This document shows, piece after piece, positions 7,282 to 15,586 of a DNA stretch of 41,603 bases. The stretch is from Cellulomonas uda (GTDB lineage Bacteria > Actinomycetota > Actinomycetes > Actinomycetales > Cellulomonadaceae), in contig NZ_BJLP01000036.1 of assembly GCF_006538705.1 (NCBI RefSeq), positions 1 to 41,603 of the forward strand, read 5' to 3'. Below the pieces are notes generated by a model. That model worked only from the letters and a program-made list of their open reading frames with translations, was not told where the DNA came from and ran no database searches. The translations under genes and the position numbers were made by a program. Numbering within the stretch: position 1 is the first letter of the stretch; each line of letters opens with the position of its first letter.

Positions 7282-8685
7282 ATGGCGCAGCCGCTCGCGA
7301 CCGTCGACGAGTCGCCCTCGTCGTCCAGCACGTCGTCCAGCACGTCCGGCACGTCCCCCACGGCCCTCGCGGGCGCACCGCTCGTCCACCGCCGCGGCCG
7401 GTGGATCGACGGCTGGGACCCGCAGGACGAGGCGCAGTGGAGCGCGGTCGGCCGCGCGATCGCCCGCCGCAACCTCGCGCTGTCGATCTTCGCGGAGTTC
7501 CTCGGCTTCGCCGTGTGGGCGCTGTGGAGCATCGTCGTCCCGCAGCTCCCGGCCGCGGGCTTCGACCTGAGCGTGGACCAGATGTTCTGGCTCATCGCGC
7601 TGCCCAGCCTCGTCGGCGCGACGCTGCGCATCCCGTACACGTTCGCGGTGCCGCTGTTCGGGGGCCGCAACTGGACCATCGTGTCCGCGCTGCTCCTGCT
7701 GATCCCGACGATCAGCCTCGCGGTCGTCGTCCAGGAGCCGGGCACGTCGTTCGGCGTGCTGCTGGGCGTCGCGGCGCTCGCGGGTGTGGGCGGCGGCAAC
7801 TTCGCGTCGTCGATGGCCAACATCTCGTTCTTCTACCCGGAGAAGGAGAAGGGTCGCGCGCTGGGTCTCAACGCGGCGGGCGGCAACGTGGGCACCGCGG
7901 CGGTGCAGCTCGCCGTGCCGCTGGTGATCGGCGCGGGCGCGGCGCTCTCGCTCGAGCGGGCCGGCCTGATGTTCGTGCCGCTCGCGATCCTGGCCGCCGT
8001 CCTCGCGTGGCGGTGGATGGACAACCTGTCGCACGCGAAGTCCGACCCGCGCTCGTACGGCGTGGCGGCACGCGCCCGGCACACCTGGGTCATCTCGTTC
8101 ATCTACATCGGCACGTTCGGCTCGTTCATCGGCTTCTCGGGCGCGTTCCCGACGCTGCTCAAGGGGACGTTCCCGGAGGTCACGGCGACGGTCGCGTTCC
8201 TCGGGGCCCTCGTCGGGTCCGTCGCCCGGCCGCTCGGCGGCATCCTGGCGGACCGGCTCGGCGGGGCGCGGGTCACGATCGCCGCGTTCGCGGTGATGGC
8301 CGCGGGCGTGGTCAGCGCGATCTTCGCCCTGCGGTCGCACAGCTTCGGCGCGTTCCTCGCGTCGTTCCTGGTGCTGTTCGTCGCGACGGGTGCGGGCAAC
8401 GGCTCGGTGTACCGCATGATCCCGGCCGTGTTCCGGCACGGCGCGACCGACGCCGAGGACCGGGTCCGGCGGGCGCGCGCGGCGGCGGGGTGCCTCGGCA
8501 TCGCGGGTGCGGTCGGGGCGTTCGGCGGGTTCCTCATCCCACGCGGGTTCGCGGTCTCGACGTCGCTCACGGGCAACATCCAGGCGGCGCTGTGGGTGAT
8601 CGTCAGCCTGTACGCGGTCATGGCGTTCGTGACGTGGGCGGTGTACTCGCGCCGCGGGTCGGCCTTCGGCGACACGGTCATCTGA
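7282..8685 (+). CDS. narK: nitrate/nitrite transporter, NarK family (MFS)
   Basis: This major facilitator transporter, 467 residues long, brings nitrate into the cell and/or exchanges it for nitrite. About 12 membrane helices follow a Ser/Thr-rich cytoplasmic N-terminus of about 65 residues. The nitrate signature GGGNFASSMANISFFYP occurs near residue 170, followed by EKEKGRALGLNAAGGNVG. A second Gly-rich signature in the other half reads FVATGAGNGSVYRMIP. GGAGG at 7271-7275 supports ATG 7282. It is the first gene of an operon: the fused nitrate reductase starts 13 bp after its stop. The pairing with an assimilatory reductase argues for uptake for growth rather than for respiration. Confidence 0.93.
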   Translation: MAQPLATVDESPSSSSTSSSTSGTSPTALAGAPLVHRRGRWIDGWDPQDEAQWSAVGRAIARRNLALSIFAEFLGFAVWALWSIVVPQLPAAGFDLSVDQMFWLIALPSLVGATLRIPYTFAVPLFGGRNWTIVSALLLLIPTISLAVVVQEPGTSFGVLLGVAALAGVGGGNFASSMANISFFYPEKEKGRALGLNAAGGNVGTAAVQLAVPLVIGAGAALSLERAGLMFVPLAILAAVLAWRWMDNLSHAKSDPRSYGVAARARHTWVISFIYIGTFGSFIGFSGAFPTLLKGTFPEVTATVAFLGALVGSVARPLGGILADRLGGARVTIAAFAVMAAGVVSAIFALRSHSFGAFLASFLVLFVATGAGNGSVYRMIPAVFRHGATDAEDRVRRARAAAGCLGIAGAVGAFGGFLIPRGFAVSTSLTGNIQAALWVIVSLYAVMAFVTWAVYSRRGSAFGDTVI

Positions 8686-8698
8686 GCCGCGAGAGCCG

Positions 8699-11600
8699 AT
8701 GACGACCACCACCACGCAGGTCCAGGGGAGCACGCCGTCGCTCGAGCAGGTGGCGACGGTGTGCTCCTACTGCGGCGTCGGCTGCGGGATCGTCCTCGAC
8801 GTCGCGTGCGACGACGAGGGCCGCCGGGTCGCGCGCGGCGCGCGAGGCGACAAGGCGCACCCCGCGAACGCCGGTCGCCTGTGCACCAAGGGCGCGACGA
8901 GCGCCGACATGCTGGCCGCGGGCGGTCGCGCGACGCACGCGCTCGTCCGCGCGGAGCGGGGGGCCGAGCCCGAGCGTGCGGACCTCGACGAGGCGGTCGC
9001 GCTCGTCGCGCGTCGGCTGCGCGAGGTGATCGACACGCGGGGACCGGACGCGGTGGCGTTCTACGTGTCGGGGCAGATGAGCCTCGAGGCGCAGTACCTC
9101 GCGAACAAGCTCGCGAAGGGGTACGTGCGCACGCAGTGGATCGAGTCGAACTCGCGGCTGTGCATGGCGTCGGCGGGCACGGGGTACAAGCTGTCGCTCG
9201 GCTCGGACGGCCCGCCCGGCTCGTACGACGACCTCGACCACGCGGACGTGTTCCTCGTCATCGGCGCGAACATGGCCGACTGCCACCCGATCCTGTTCCT
9301 GCGGCTGCTGGACCGTGTCAAGGCGGGCGCCAAGCTCATCGTCGTCGACCCGCGGCGCACCGCGACCGCCGACAAGGCGGACCTGTTCCTGCAGGTCAGG
9401 CCCGGGACGGACCTGGCGCTGCTGAACGGGTTGCTGCGGCTCGTCGTCGAGGCGGGCGGTCTCGACGAGCAGTTCGTCGCGGAGCACACCGCCGGCTGGG
9501 ACGCGGTCGAGGCGATGCTCGAGGACTACCCGGCCGACGAGGTGGAGCGGCTCACGGGCGTGCCGGCGGCGGACCTGCGGGCCGCGGCGGAGCTGATCGC
9601 CGCCGCCGGGAGCTGGGTGTCGTGCTGGACGATGGGGCTCAACCAGTCCACGCACGGGACGTGGAACACGAACGCGCTGGTCAACCTGCACCTCGCGACC
9701 GGCGCGATCTGCCGGACCGGGTCGGGGCCGTTCTCGCTCACCGGGCAGCCCAACGCGATGGGCGGCCGCGAGATGGGCTACATGGGCCCGGGCCTGCCGG
9801 GCCAGCGCTCGGTGCTCGACGCGGCGGACCGCGCGTTCGTCGAGGAGGTGTGGGGGCTCGAGCCGGGCACCATCCGCGCCGAGTCGACCGGCCGCGGCAC
9901 GGTGGACATGTACGAGCGGATGGCCGCCGGCGAGATCGCGGCGTGCTGGGTCATCTGCACCAACCCCGTCGCGTCGGTCGGCAACCGGCGCACCGTGATC
10001 GAGGGGCTCGAGCGTGCCGAGCTCGTCGTCACACAGGACGCGTTCGCCGACACCGAGACCAACGCGTACGCGGACGTGGTCCTGCCCGCGGCGCTGTGGT
10101 CGGAGTCCGACGGCGTGATGATCAGCTCCGAGCGCACCCTGACGCTGGCCCGCGCCGCGCTGCGGCCGCCGGGCGACGCCCTGCCTGACTGGCTGCTGAT
10201 CGCACGCGTCGCGCAGGCGATGGGCTACGACGGCTTCGACTTCACGACCTCGCAGGAGGTGTTCGACGAGCTGCGCGCGTTCGCCAACCCCCGCACGGGG
10301 TACGACCTGCGCGGCGCGACCTACGAGCGGCTGCGCGGCGGCCCCGTGCAGTGGCCGGTCGCGCCGGACGGCCCGCGCCGCAACCCGATCCGGTACCTCA
10401 ACGACGGCGTCAGCCAGCCGGAGCTCGTGCGCGAGGACGGCACGCGACCGCGGCTGCGGTTCGCCACGGCCGACGGCCGCGCGCAGTTCCACGCACGGCC
10501 GCACCTGCCCGCCGCGGAGCTGCCCGACGACGACTACCCGTACGTGCTCAACACCGGGCGTGTGCAGCACCAGTGGCACACGCTGACCAAGACCGGCAAG
10601 GTCGCCAAGCTCAACCGCCTGGCGCCCGGCCCGTTCGTCGAGATCCATCCCGACGACGCTGCCGCGCTCGGCGTCGTCGACGGCGCGTCCCTCGAGGTCG
10701 CGTCGCGGCGGGGGCGCGCGGTGCTGCCCGCCGTGGTGACCGACCGCGTGCGCCCGGGCTCGCTGTTCGCGCCCTTCCACTGGAACGACCTGTTCGGGGA
10801 GTACCTGGCCGTGAACGCCGTGACGTCCGACGCCGTCGACCCGCTGTCGTTCCAGCCCGAGCTCAAGGTCTGCGCGGTCGCGGTCACTCCCGTCGCGGGC
10901 CCGACCGGTGGCCCCGACCGTGCGGACGGTGCGACCGACGTACGTGAGCACGACGAGACCGCGGGGCACCTCGCGCCGGGACCGGGCACGACGAGCCGCG
11001 GCGGGCTGACCCCGGGCGCGGTCGCGATCCGGGCGCTCGGCGCCGCGCTCGGGCTCGACGGCCTCGAGCCGCCGCCGCTCGGGGCCGACGAGCGGCGCTA
11101 CCTCGCGGGCTTCCTCGCGGGTCTCGGCGGGGGCGCACCCGGCACACCCGTGCTCCCGACGTCCGCACCCCTGGCGCCCGACCAGGCGCTGTGGGTCGAC
11201 GGCCTGCTCGCCGGCCTGTTCTCCCGCACGCCCGAGCCGCACCCGGCCCGCGCGTCGCGCGCTGCGGGCGAGGCGCCCGGTGTGCGCGCGCGGCAGGTCG
11301 TCGTGCTGTGGGCCTCGCAGACCGGGAACGCCGAGGAGCTGGCCGCGCTCGTCACCGAGCGGGTCACGGGTGCGGGGCTCGCGGCGCGGTGCGTCGCGAT
11401 GGACGACTGCCCGCCCGCCGACCTGCCGACCGACGCGGACCTGGTGCTCGTGACCAGCACGTTCGGCGACGGCGACGCCCCCGACAACGGCACCGCGTTC
11501 TGGGAGGCGGTCGCCGCGCCCGACGCCCGGCGGCTCGACGGCACGCGCTTCGCGGTGCTCGCGCTCGGGGACTCGAGCTACGACCGGTTCTGCGGGCACG

Positions 11601-13027
11601 GGCGCCGCCTCGACCACCGGATCGCGGAGCTCGGCGCCACACGCCTCGTCGAGCGCGGGGAGTGCGAGCCCGGCGAGGACGACCGCGCGCACGCGTGGCT
11701 CGACGCGCTGCTCGCCGTCCTCGTCCCCGCGACGGCCGATCCTGCCGCGGGCGGCGCACCCTCGACCGGGATCGCGTCGTCCACGTCCCTCGTCGTCCCG
11801 GCGCCCGGCTCGTCCTCGAGCTCCTCGGCCTCGTCGGCCTCGTCGGCCTCGTCGGCCTCGTCGGCGTCATCGGGCTCGTCGGTCTCGTCGCCGCGCGACC
11901 CCGCGGCCGCGACGCGGCAGGACCCCGGCGCGGCGCGGCTCGTCGGGAACCGGCTGCTGTCGCTGCCGGGCTCCGCCAAGGAGGTCCGCGAGATCGTCCT
12001 CGACGTGGCCGACAGCCCGCGCGCGGTCACGTACCGGGCGGGCGACGCGCTGGCCGTCCGTCCGACGAACGCGACCGCACTCGTCGACGAGTGGTTCGCC
12101 GTCACCGGGTGGGACCCCGAGCAGCTCGTCGCCGTGGACGGCCGGGCCGTCCCGCTGCGCGCCGCGCTCACCGACGAGCTCGACATCACGCGCGTCTCAC
12201 GCGACCTGCTCGCCGTCGTCGCGGAGCACGGCGGCAGCCCCGAGCTGCGCCGCATGCTCCGGCCCGACGGCGGGACCGACCTCGCGCGCTGGACCTGGTG
12301 CCGCCAGGCGGTCGACGTGGTCGCCGAGCTCGCACCCGACGTCCCCGCGACCGCGCTCGTCGGCGCGCTGCGACGCCTCGCGCCGCGGCAGTACTCGATC
12401 TCCTCGAGCCCTCGCGTCACGCCCCGCACCGTGTCGCTCACGATGTCGGTCGTGCGGTACGCGTCGCCGTCCGGCGCCGCGCGCGGCGGGGTGTGCTCGA
12501 CGTTCCTCGCCGACGCGCCCACCGGCACCGTCGTCCCCGTGCACGTGCAGGCCAGCGCCCACTTCCACCCGCCCGCCGCGGACGTGCCCGCGATCATGAT
12601 CGGCCCCGGCACGGGCGTCGCGCCGTTCGTCGGCTTCCTCGCCGACCGTGCAGCCGCCGGTCACACCGGGCGCAACTGGTTGTTCTTCGGCGAGCAGCAC
12701 GCCGCGACCGACTTCTACTACCGCGACGAGCTGTCCGCGATGCTCGCCGACGGTCGGCTCGACCGCCTCGACACCGCGTTCTCGCGCGACCAGCGCGCCA
12801 AGGTCTACGTGCAGGACCGCATGCGCGAGCACGGCGGACGCGTGTGGGAGTGGCTCGAGTCCGGGGCGTCCGTGTTCGTGTGCGGCGACGCGTCGCGCAT
12901 GGCGAGGGACGTCGACACCGCGCTGCGGGACGTCGTCGTCACGCACGGCGGGCTCACCCGCGACGCGGCCGACGCCTACGTCAAGGACCTCACCACCACG
13001 CGGCGGTACGTGCGCGACGTCTACTGA
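8699..13027 (+). CDS. nasA: assimilatory nitrate reductase fused to a CysJ-like flavodoxin/FAD/NADPH reductase
   Basis: This single polypeptide of 1442 residues should reduce nitrate to nitrite with NAD(P)H. The N-terminus binds a [4Fe-4S] cluster (Cys22, Cys25, Cys29, Cys62). The bis-MGD molybdopterin domain follows, with the Mo-ligand cysteine in SNSRLCMASAG (Cys155) and FSLTGQPNAMGGREMGYMG. The dinucleotide-binding domain contains TGRVQHQWHTLTKTGK. After a linker, residues about 866-1010 are a flavodoxin (WASQTGNAEELA, STFGDGDAPDN, LALGDSSYDRFCGHG). A Ser/Ala linker (1043-1063) leads into an FAD/NADPH module of the cytochrome P450 reductase type (RQYSISSSP, GGVCSTFL, MIGPGTGVAPF, FVCGDASRMARDVD, ending RRYVRDVY). 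No separate reductase subunit gene is nearby, so it is probably self-sufficient. It is cotranscribed with narK. Confidence 0.93.
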   Translation: MTTTTTQVQGSTPSLEQVATVCSYCGVGCGIVLDVACDDEGRRVARGARGDKAHPANAGRLCTKGATSADMLAAGGRATHALVRAERGAEPERADLDEAVALVARRLREVIDTRGPDAVAFYVSGQMSLEAQYLANKLAKGYVRTQWIESNSRLCMASAGTGYKLSLGSDGPPGSYDDLDHADVFLVIGANMADCHPILFLRLLDRVKAGAKLIVVDPRRTATADKADLFLQVRPGTDLALLNGLLRLVVEAGGLDEQFVAEHTAGWDAVEAMLEDYPADEVERLTGVPAADLRAAAELIAAAGSWVSCWTMGLNQSTHGTWNTNALVNLHLATGAICRTGSGPFSLTGQPNAMGGREMGYMGPGLPGQRSVLDAADRAFVEEVWGLEPGTIRAESTGRGTVDMYERMAAGEIAACWVICTNPVASVGNRRTVIEGLERAELVVTQDAFADTETNAYADVVLPAALWSESDGVMISSERTLTLARAALRPPGDALPDWLLIARVAQAMGYDGFDFTTSQEVFDELRAFANPRTGYDLRGATYERLRGGPVQWPVAPDGPRRNPIRYLNDGVSQPELVREDGTRPRLRFATADGRAQFHARPHLPAAELPDDDYPYVLNTGRVQHQWHTLTKTGKVAKLNRLAPGPFVEIHPDDAAALGVVDGASLEVASRRGRAVLPAVVTDRVRPGSLFAPFHWNDLFGEYLAVNAVTSDAVDPLSFQPELKVCAVAVTPVAGPTGGPDRADGATDVREHDETAGHLAPGPGTTSRGGLTPGAVAIRALGAALGLDGLEPPPLGADERRYLAGFLAGLGGGAPGTPVLPTSAPLAPDQALWVDGLLAGLFSRTPEPHPARASRAAGEAPGVRARQVVVLWASQTGNAEELAALVTERVTGAGLAARCVAMDDCPPADLPTDADLVLVTSTFGDGDAPDNGTAFWEAVAAPDARRLDGTRFAVLALGDSSYDRFCGHGRRLDHRIAELGATRLVERGECEPGEDDRAHAWLDALLAVLVPATADPAAGGAPSTGIASSTSLVVPAPGSSSSSSASSASSASSASSASSGSSVSSPRDPAAATRQDPGAARLVGNRLLSLPGSAKEVREIVLDVADSPRAVTYRAGDALAVRPTNATALVDEWFAVTGWDPEQLVAVDGRAVPLRAALTDELDITRVSRDLLAVVAEHGGSPELRRMLRPDGGTDLARWTWCRQAVDVVAELAPDVPATALVGALRRLAPRQYSISSSPRVTPRTVSLTMSVVRYASPSGAARGGVCSTFLADAPTGTVVPVHVQASAHFHPPAADVPAIMIGPGTGVAPFVGFLADRAAAGHTGRNWLFFGEQHAATDFYYRDELSAMLADGRLDRLDTAFSRDQRAKVYVQDRMREHGGRVWEWLESGASVFVCGDASRMARDVDTALRDVVVTHGGLTRDAADAYVKDLTTTRRYVRDVY
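11825..11887 (+). repeat. 9-bp tandem repeat coding the Ser/Ala linker of NasA
   Basis: Seven units of the 9-mer TCGGCCTCG, four perfect and three variant, encode a Ser-Ala-Ser type linker between the flavodoxin and FAD modules. The number of units is likely to vary between strains. Confidence 0.8.
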
Positions 13028-13068
13028 CCCCGCGGTCTGCCCCGTGACCCTGCCCGGCGACGCTGCTT

Positions 13069-13185
13069 GGTCACGCTGCCCGGTCACGCTGACCGGTCAC
13101 GCTGTCCGGTCACCCTGTCCGGTCACGCTGCCCGGTCACGCTGCCCGGTCACGCCGTCCGGTCACGCTGTCCGGTCGTGCCGCCC
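13069..13185. repeat. 13-bp tandem repeat, nine copies, between convergent genes
   Basis: Nine consecutive 13-bp units of the form GGTCACGCTGNCC fill the gap between nasA and the convergent molybdoenzyme gene. Two degenerate units may precede it at about 13044-13068. It has no spacers, so it is not CRISPR. No gene is seen in 13028-13201. Confidence 0.85.
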
Positions 13186-13201
13186 GACGAGCCCGTCCGG
13201 G

Positions 13202-14869
13202 TCACACGACCGTGACGTGCACCGAGTCGTAGCCCGTCGCGCCGTCCGGCACCACGTCCGCGACCTCGCCCGTCTGCGGGCCCTCCGGGTCGAACGCCCG
13301 CACGTGCAGCACGTGCTCGCCCGGCTCTGCGCGCCACGTCCAGCGCCACTGCCGCCACGAGTCGATGCCGCCGTCCGCCGCGAGCGTCGCGTCCTGCCAC
13401 GCACCCTCGTCGGCCCGGACCTGGACCCGCCGCACGCCACGGTGCTGCGCCCACGCCGTCCCGGCGACCACGACGTCACCCGCCGCGACGTCCCCGCCGC
13501 CGCGTGGCACCTCGATCCGTGACTGCGTCTTCACCGGGCCGCGCTCCGACCACCCGCGCTGCGTCCAGTACGCCCGCGCGTCGGCGAACCGCGTGACCTC
13601 CAGCTCGGTGACCCACTTCGTCGCCGACACGTACCCGTACAGGCCGGGCACGACGAGCCGCGCGGGGAACCCGTGCTCGACGGGCAGCGGCGCGCCGTCC
13701 ATCCCGACCGCGAGCAGCGCGTCCCGGTCGTCGGTCAGCGCCTCGATCGGTGTGGACGCCGTCCAGCCGTCGGCGCTGCGCGAGAGCACCATGTCCGCGT
13801 CCGCGTGCGGCACCGCACGCGCGAGCAGGTCCCGCACCGGGAGCCCGAGCCACCGCTGGTTCCCGACGAGGTCACCCCCCACCGGGTTCGACACGCAGCA
13901 CAGCGTCACCCACGCCTCCACCAGGTCGGAGGCGAGCAGCTCGTCCCACGTGAGCTCCACCTCGCGCTCGACGAGGCCGTGCACCCGCAGCGTCCAGGTC
14001 GCCGGGTCGACCTGCGGCACGACGAGCGCGGTGTCGATCCGGTAGAACGCGTCGGGTGGCGTCCGCCACGGCTCGACCCCGTCGACCGGGACGTCGACCC
14101 CTGCGGGCACCGGTGCCGCCGCGCGGACCGGCCGCGGGAGCCGGACCGCGTCGCGCGCCGCCGTCACCGCGCGTCCCGCCGCACCCGCGGCCCGGCCGAC
14201 GACCACCCCGACCGCTCCGAGGGCCGCCGCCACCCCCACGGCCTGCAGGAAGCCCCGCCGGTCCGTCCTCGACCACGCATCGCGCGCGGACGTCCCGACC
14301 GTCCCCGGCCCGCCCGCGCTCGCGGTCCCGACCGGGTGCGCGGGCGTGCCCCCGCTGCCGGTCGCCGCGACGGAGCTCGACCGGGCGGGCGCCGGCAGGC
14401 GGTCGACGAGCAGCCGGAGCGTCCAGAGCCCGGCGGCGGTCCCGACGACCGCGGGCGCCGCCGTCCACGCCGACGCCCCCGGCCGGCCGAGTGCCGCGGC
14501 GGCTGCCACGAGACCGAGCGCGACCACGACCGCGGCGCCCCAGACCCACCGCCGCGCGGCCAGGACCCCGGCGAGCGCGGCGAGCCCCGCGAGCACGAGC
14601 GCCTCGCCGACGGCGAGCGCAGCCTTGTCGGCGGTGCCGAACGTCTCGGCGGCCAGCTCCTTGAGCCACGTCGGCGTCGCGTCGACGAACGCCGCGCCGA
14701 CCGCGACGAGCGGATCGCTCGACGCCCCGGTGACGACCGCGACCAGCGCAGCGGCCCCGAGCGTCACGAGCCCCGAGGCGAGCCCGGCCAGCGCCGCGAA
14801 CCGCGCCCGCGCGCTCCGCCCCCGGCGGAGTCCCGAGCCCTGCTCGTCACCCGTCCCGACCGCCGCCAT
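13202..14869 (-). CDS. membrane-anchored sulfite-oxidase-like molybdopterin oxidoreductase
   Basis: This protein of 555 residues has an N-terminal membrane part of about four to five helices and then a Pro/Ser/Ala-rich linker. At about residue 200 the sequence SRTDRRGFLQ followed by a hydrophobic stretch looks like a twin-arginine motif. The catalytic molybdopterin domain of the sulfite oxidase/YedY superfamily follows, with the Mo-ligand cysteine in TLCCVSNPVGG (Cys325). A C-terminal Mo-cofactor dimerisation domain (GTAWAQHRGVRRVQVRAD, WRWTWRAEPGEHVL) ends the protein. The catalytic part is probably outside the membrane. The substrate is unknown, and real sulfite oxidase activity is not implied. 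ATG 14869 has GGAGG only 1 nt upstream, which is oddly close. Confidence 0.88.
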   Translation of the reverse strand: MAAVGTGDEQGSGLRRGRSARARFAALAGLASGLVTLGAAALVAVVTGASSDPLVAVGAAFVDATPTWLKELAAETFGTADKAALAVGEALVLAGLAALAGVLAARRWVWGAAVVVALGLVAAAAALGRPGASAWTAAPAVVGTAAGLWTLRLLVDRLPAPARSSSVAATGSGGTPAHPVGTASAGGPGTVGTSARDAWSRTDRRGFLQAVGVAAALGAVGVVVGRAAGAAGRAVTAARDAVRLPRPVRAAAPVPAGVDVPVDGVEPWRTPPDAFYRIDTALVVPQVDPATWTLRVHGLVEREVELTWDELLASDLVEAWVTLCCVSNPVGGDLVGNQRWLGLPVRDLLARAVPHADADMVLSRSADGWTASTPIEALTDDRDALLAVGMDGAPLPVEHGFPARLVVPGLYGYVSATKWVTELEVTRFADARAYWTQRGWSERGPVKTQSRIEVPRGGGDVAAGDVVVAGTAWAQHRGVRRVQVRADEGAWQDATLAADGGIDSWRQWRWTWRAEPGEHVLHVRAFDPEGPQTGEVADVVPDGATGYDSVHVTVV

Positions 14870-14898
14870 GCCTCCATGCTGCGGCCTGACCCGGCTCC

Positions 14899-15054
14899 CG
14901 ACCAGACCCTGCGCCCGACGAGACCCGGCTCCCGACCAGACCCTGCCCCCGACGAGACCCCGTTCCCGACGAGACTCTGTTCGCGACGAGACCCCGTTCC
15001 CGACGCGACTCTGTTCGCGACGAGACTCTGTTCGCGACGACGAGACTCTGTTCC
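14899..15054. repeat. 17-bp tandem repeat, nine copies
   Basis: Units begin CGACGAGAC or CGACCAGAC and alternate in their second half between CCCGTTCC-like and TCTGTTCG-like versions. The first eight units (14899-15034) are 17 bp; the ninth (15035-15054) has a 3-bp insertion. It fills the gap between the HIT gene and the molybdoenzyme gene, both on the minus strand. No gene is seen in 14870-15095. Confidence 0.85.
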
Positions 15055-15095
15055 GGGTCTGACTCTGTCGGCGCCTCGTGCGGCCGGTCCGAGCG

Positions 15096-15542
15096 TCAGA
15101 GCGCGGGGGAGCCGAGCGTCGCGGGGACGTGGTCGGTGTGTCCCGCGGTGCGCAGCGCGGTGCGCAGGCGCTCGGCGGCGGCGTCGAGCGCCTCGGCGGG
15201 CACGTCGCTGCGCGCGTTCGCGAACGTGAGGCTCGACTCGTCCCACGCGGGCAGCACGTGCAGGTGCAGGTGCGCGACCTCGAAGCCGGCGACGAGCAGC
15301 GCAGCGCGCGGCGCACCCCACTCGGCCTGCTGCACCGCCCCGATGGTGCGCGCGACGACCGCGAGGTGCGCGACGACGTCGTCCGGCGCCTGCGTGAGCT
15401 CGGGGATCTCGGCACGCGGCACGACGAGGACGTGCCCCGGCGTGATCGGCGCGATGGTCGCGAAGGCGACGCACACCTCGTCGGCCCAGACGAACCGTCC
15501 GGGGATCTCGCCGTCGATGATCTTGGTGAACAACGTGGCCAT
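15096..15542 (-). CDS. HIT family nucleotide hydrolase/transferase
   Basis: This histidine-triad protein of 148 residues has the motif HLHLHVLP (His91, His93, His95) and the earlier strands KIIDGEIP and TPGHVLVVP typical of Hint/FHIT-like proteins. Such enzymes split nucleoside phosphoramidates or dinucleotides; the true substrate is not evident. ATG 15542 lies 6 nt after a TAGGTT -10 box, so a leaderless transcript is likely. Confidence 0.93.
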   Translation of the reverse strand: MATLFTKIIDGEIPGRFVWADEVCVAFATIAPITPGHVLVVPRAEIPELTQAPDDVVAHLAVVARTIGAVQQAEWGAPRAALLVAGFEVAHLHLHVLPAWDESSLTFANARSDVPAEALDAAAERLRTALRTAGHTDHVPATLGSPAL

Positions 15543-15548
15543 GCGCCC

Positions 15549-15554
15549 AACCTA
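15549..15554 (-). promoter_or_regulatory. -10 box TAGGTT for leaderless HIT gene
   Basis: TAGGTT on the minus strand is followed after 6 nt by ATG 15542. Confidence 0.5.
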
Positions 15555-15586
15555 GCCGCGCGCCGGGTCTCGTCCGCGCGGCGTGC

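Noticed and set aside
7012..8733. Upstream extension of the nhaA frame by over 570 residues, antisense to narK
   Set aside because: The sequence is Arg/Asp/Glu-rich shadow coding opposite narK with no family match; nhaA starts at 7011.
8678..11692. A 1004-codon open frame antisense to nasA
   Set aside because: It mirrors the GC-rich codon structure of nasA and has no recognisable motif, start context or ribosome binding site.
11191..13047. A 618-codon plus-strand frame inside nasA in another frame
   Set aside because: Extreme Arg/Ala composition typical of an off-frame reading of GC-rich coding DNA.
13069..13185. The 13-bp repeat array as a small CRISPR
   Set aside because: Units are contiguous with no spacers.
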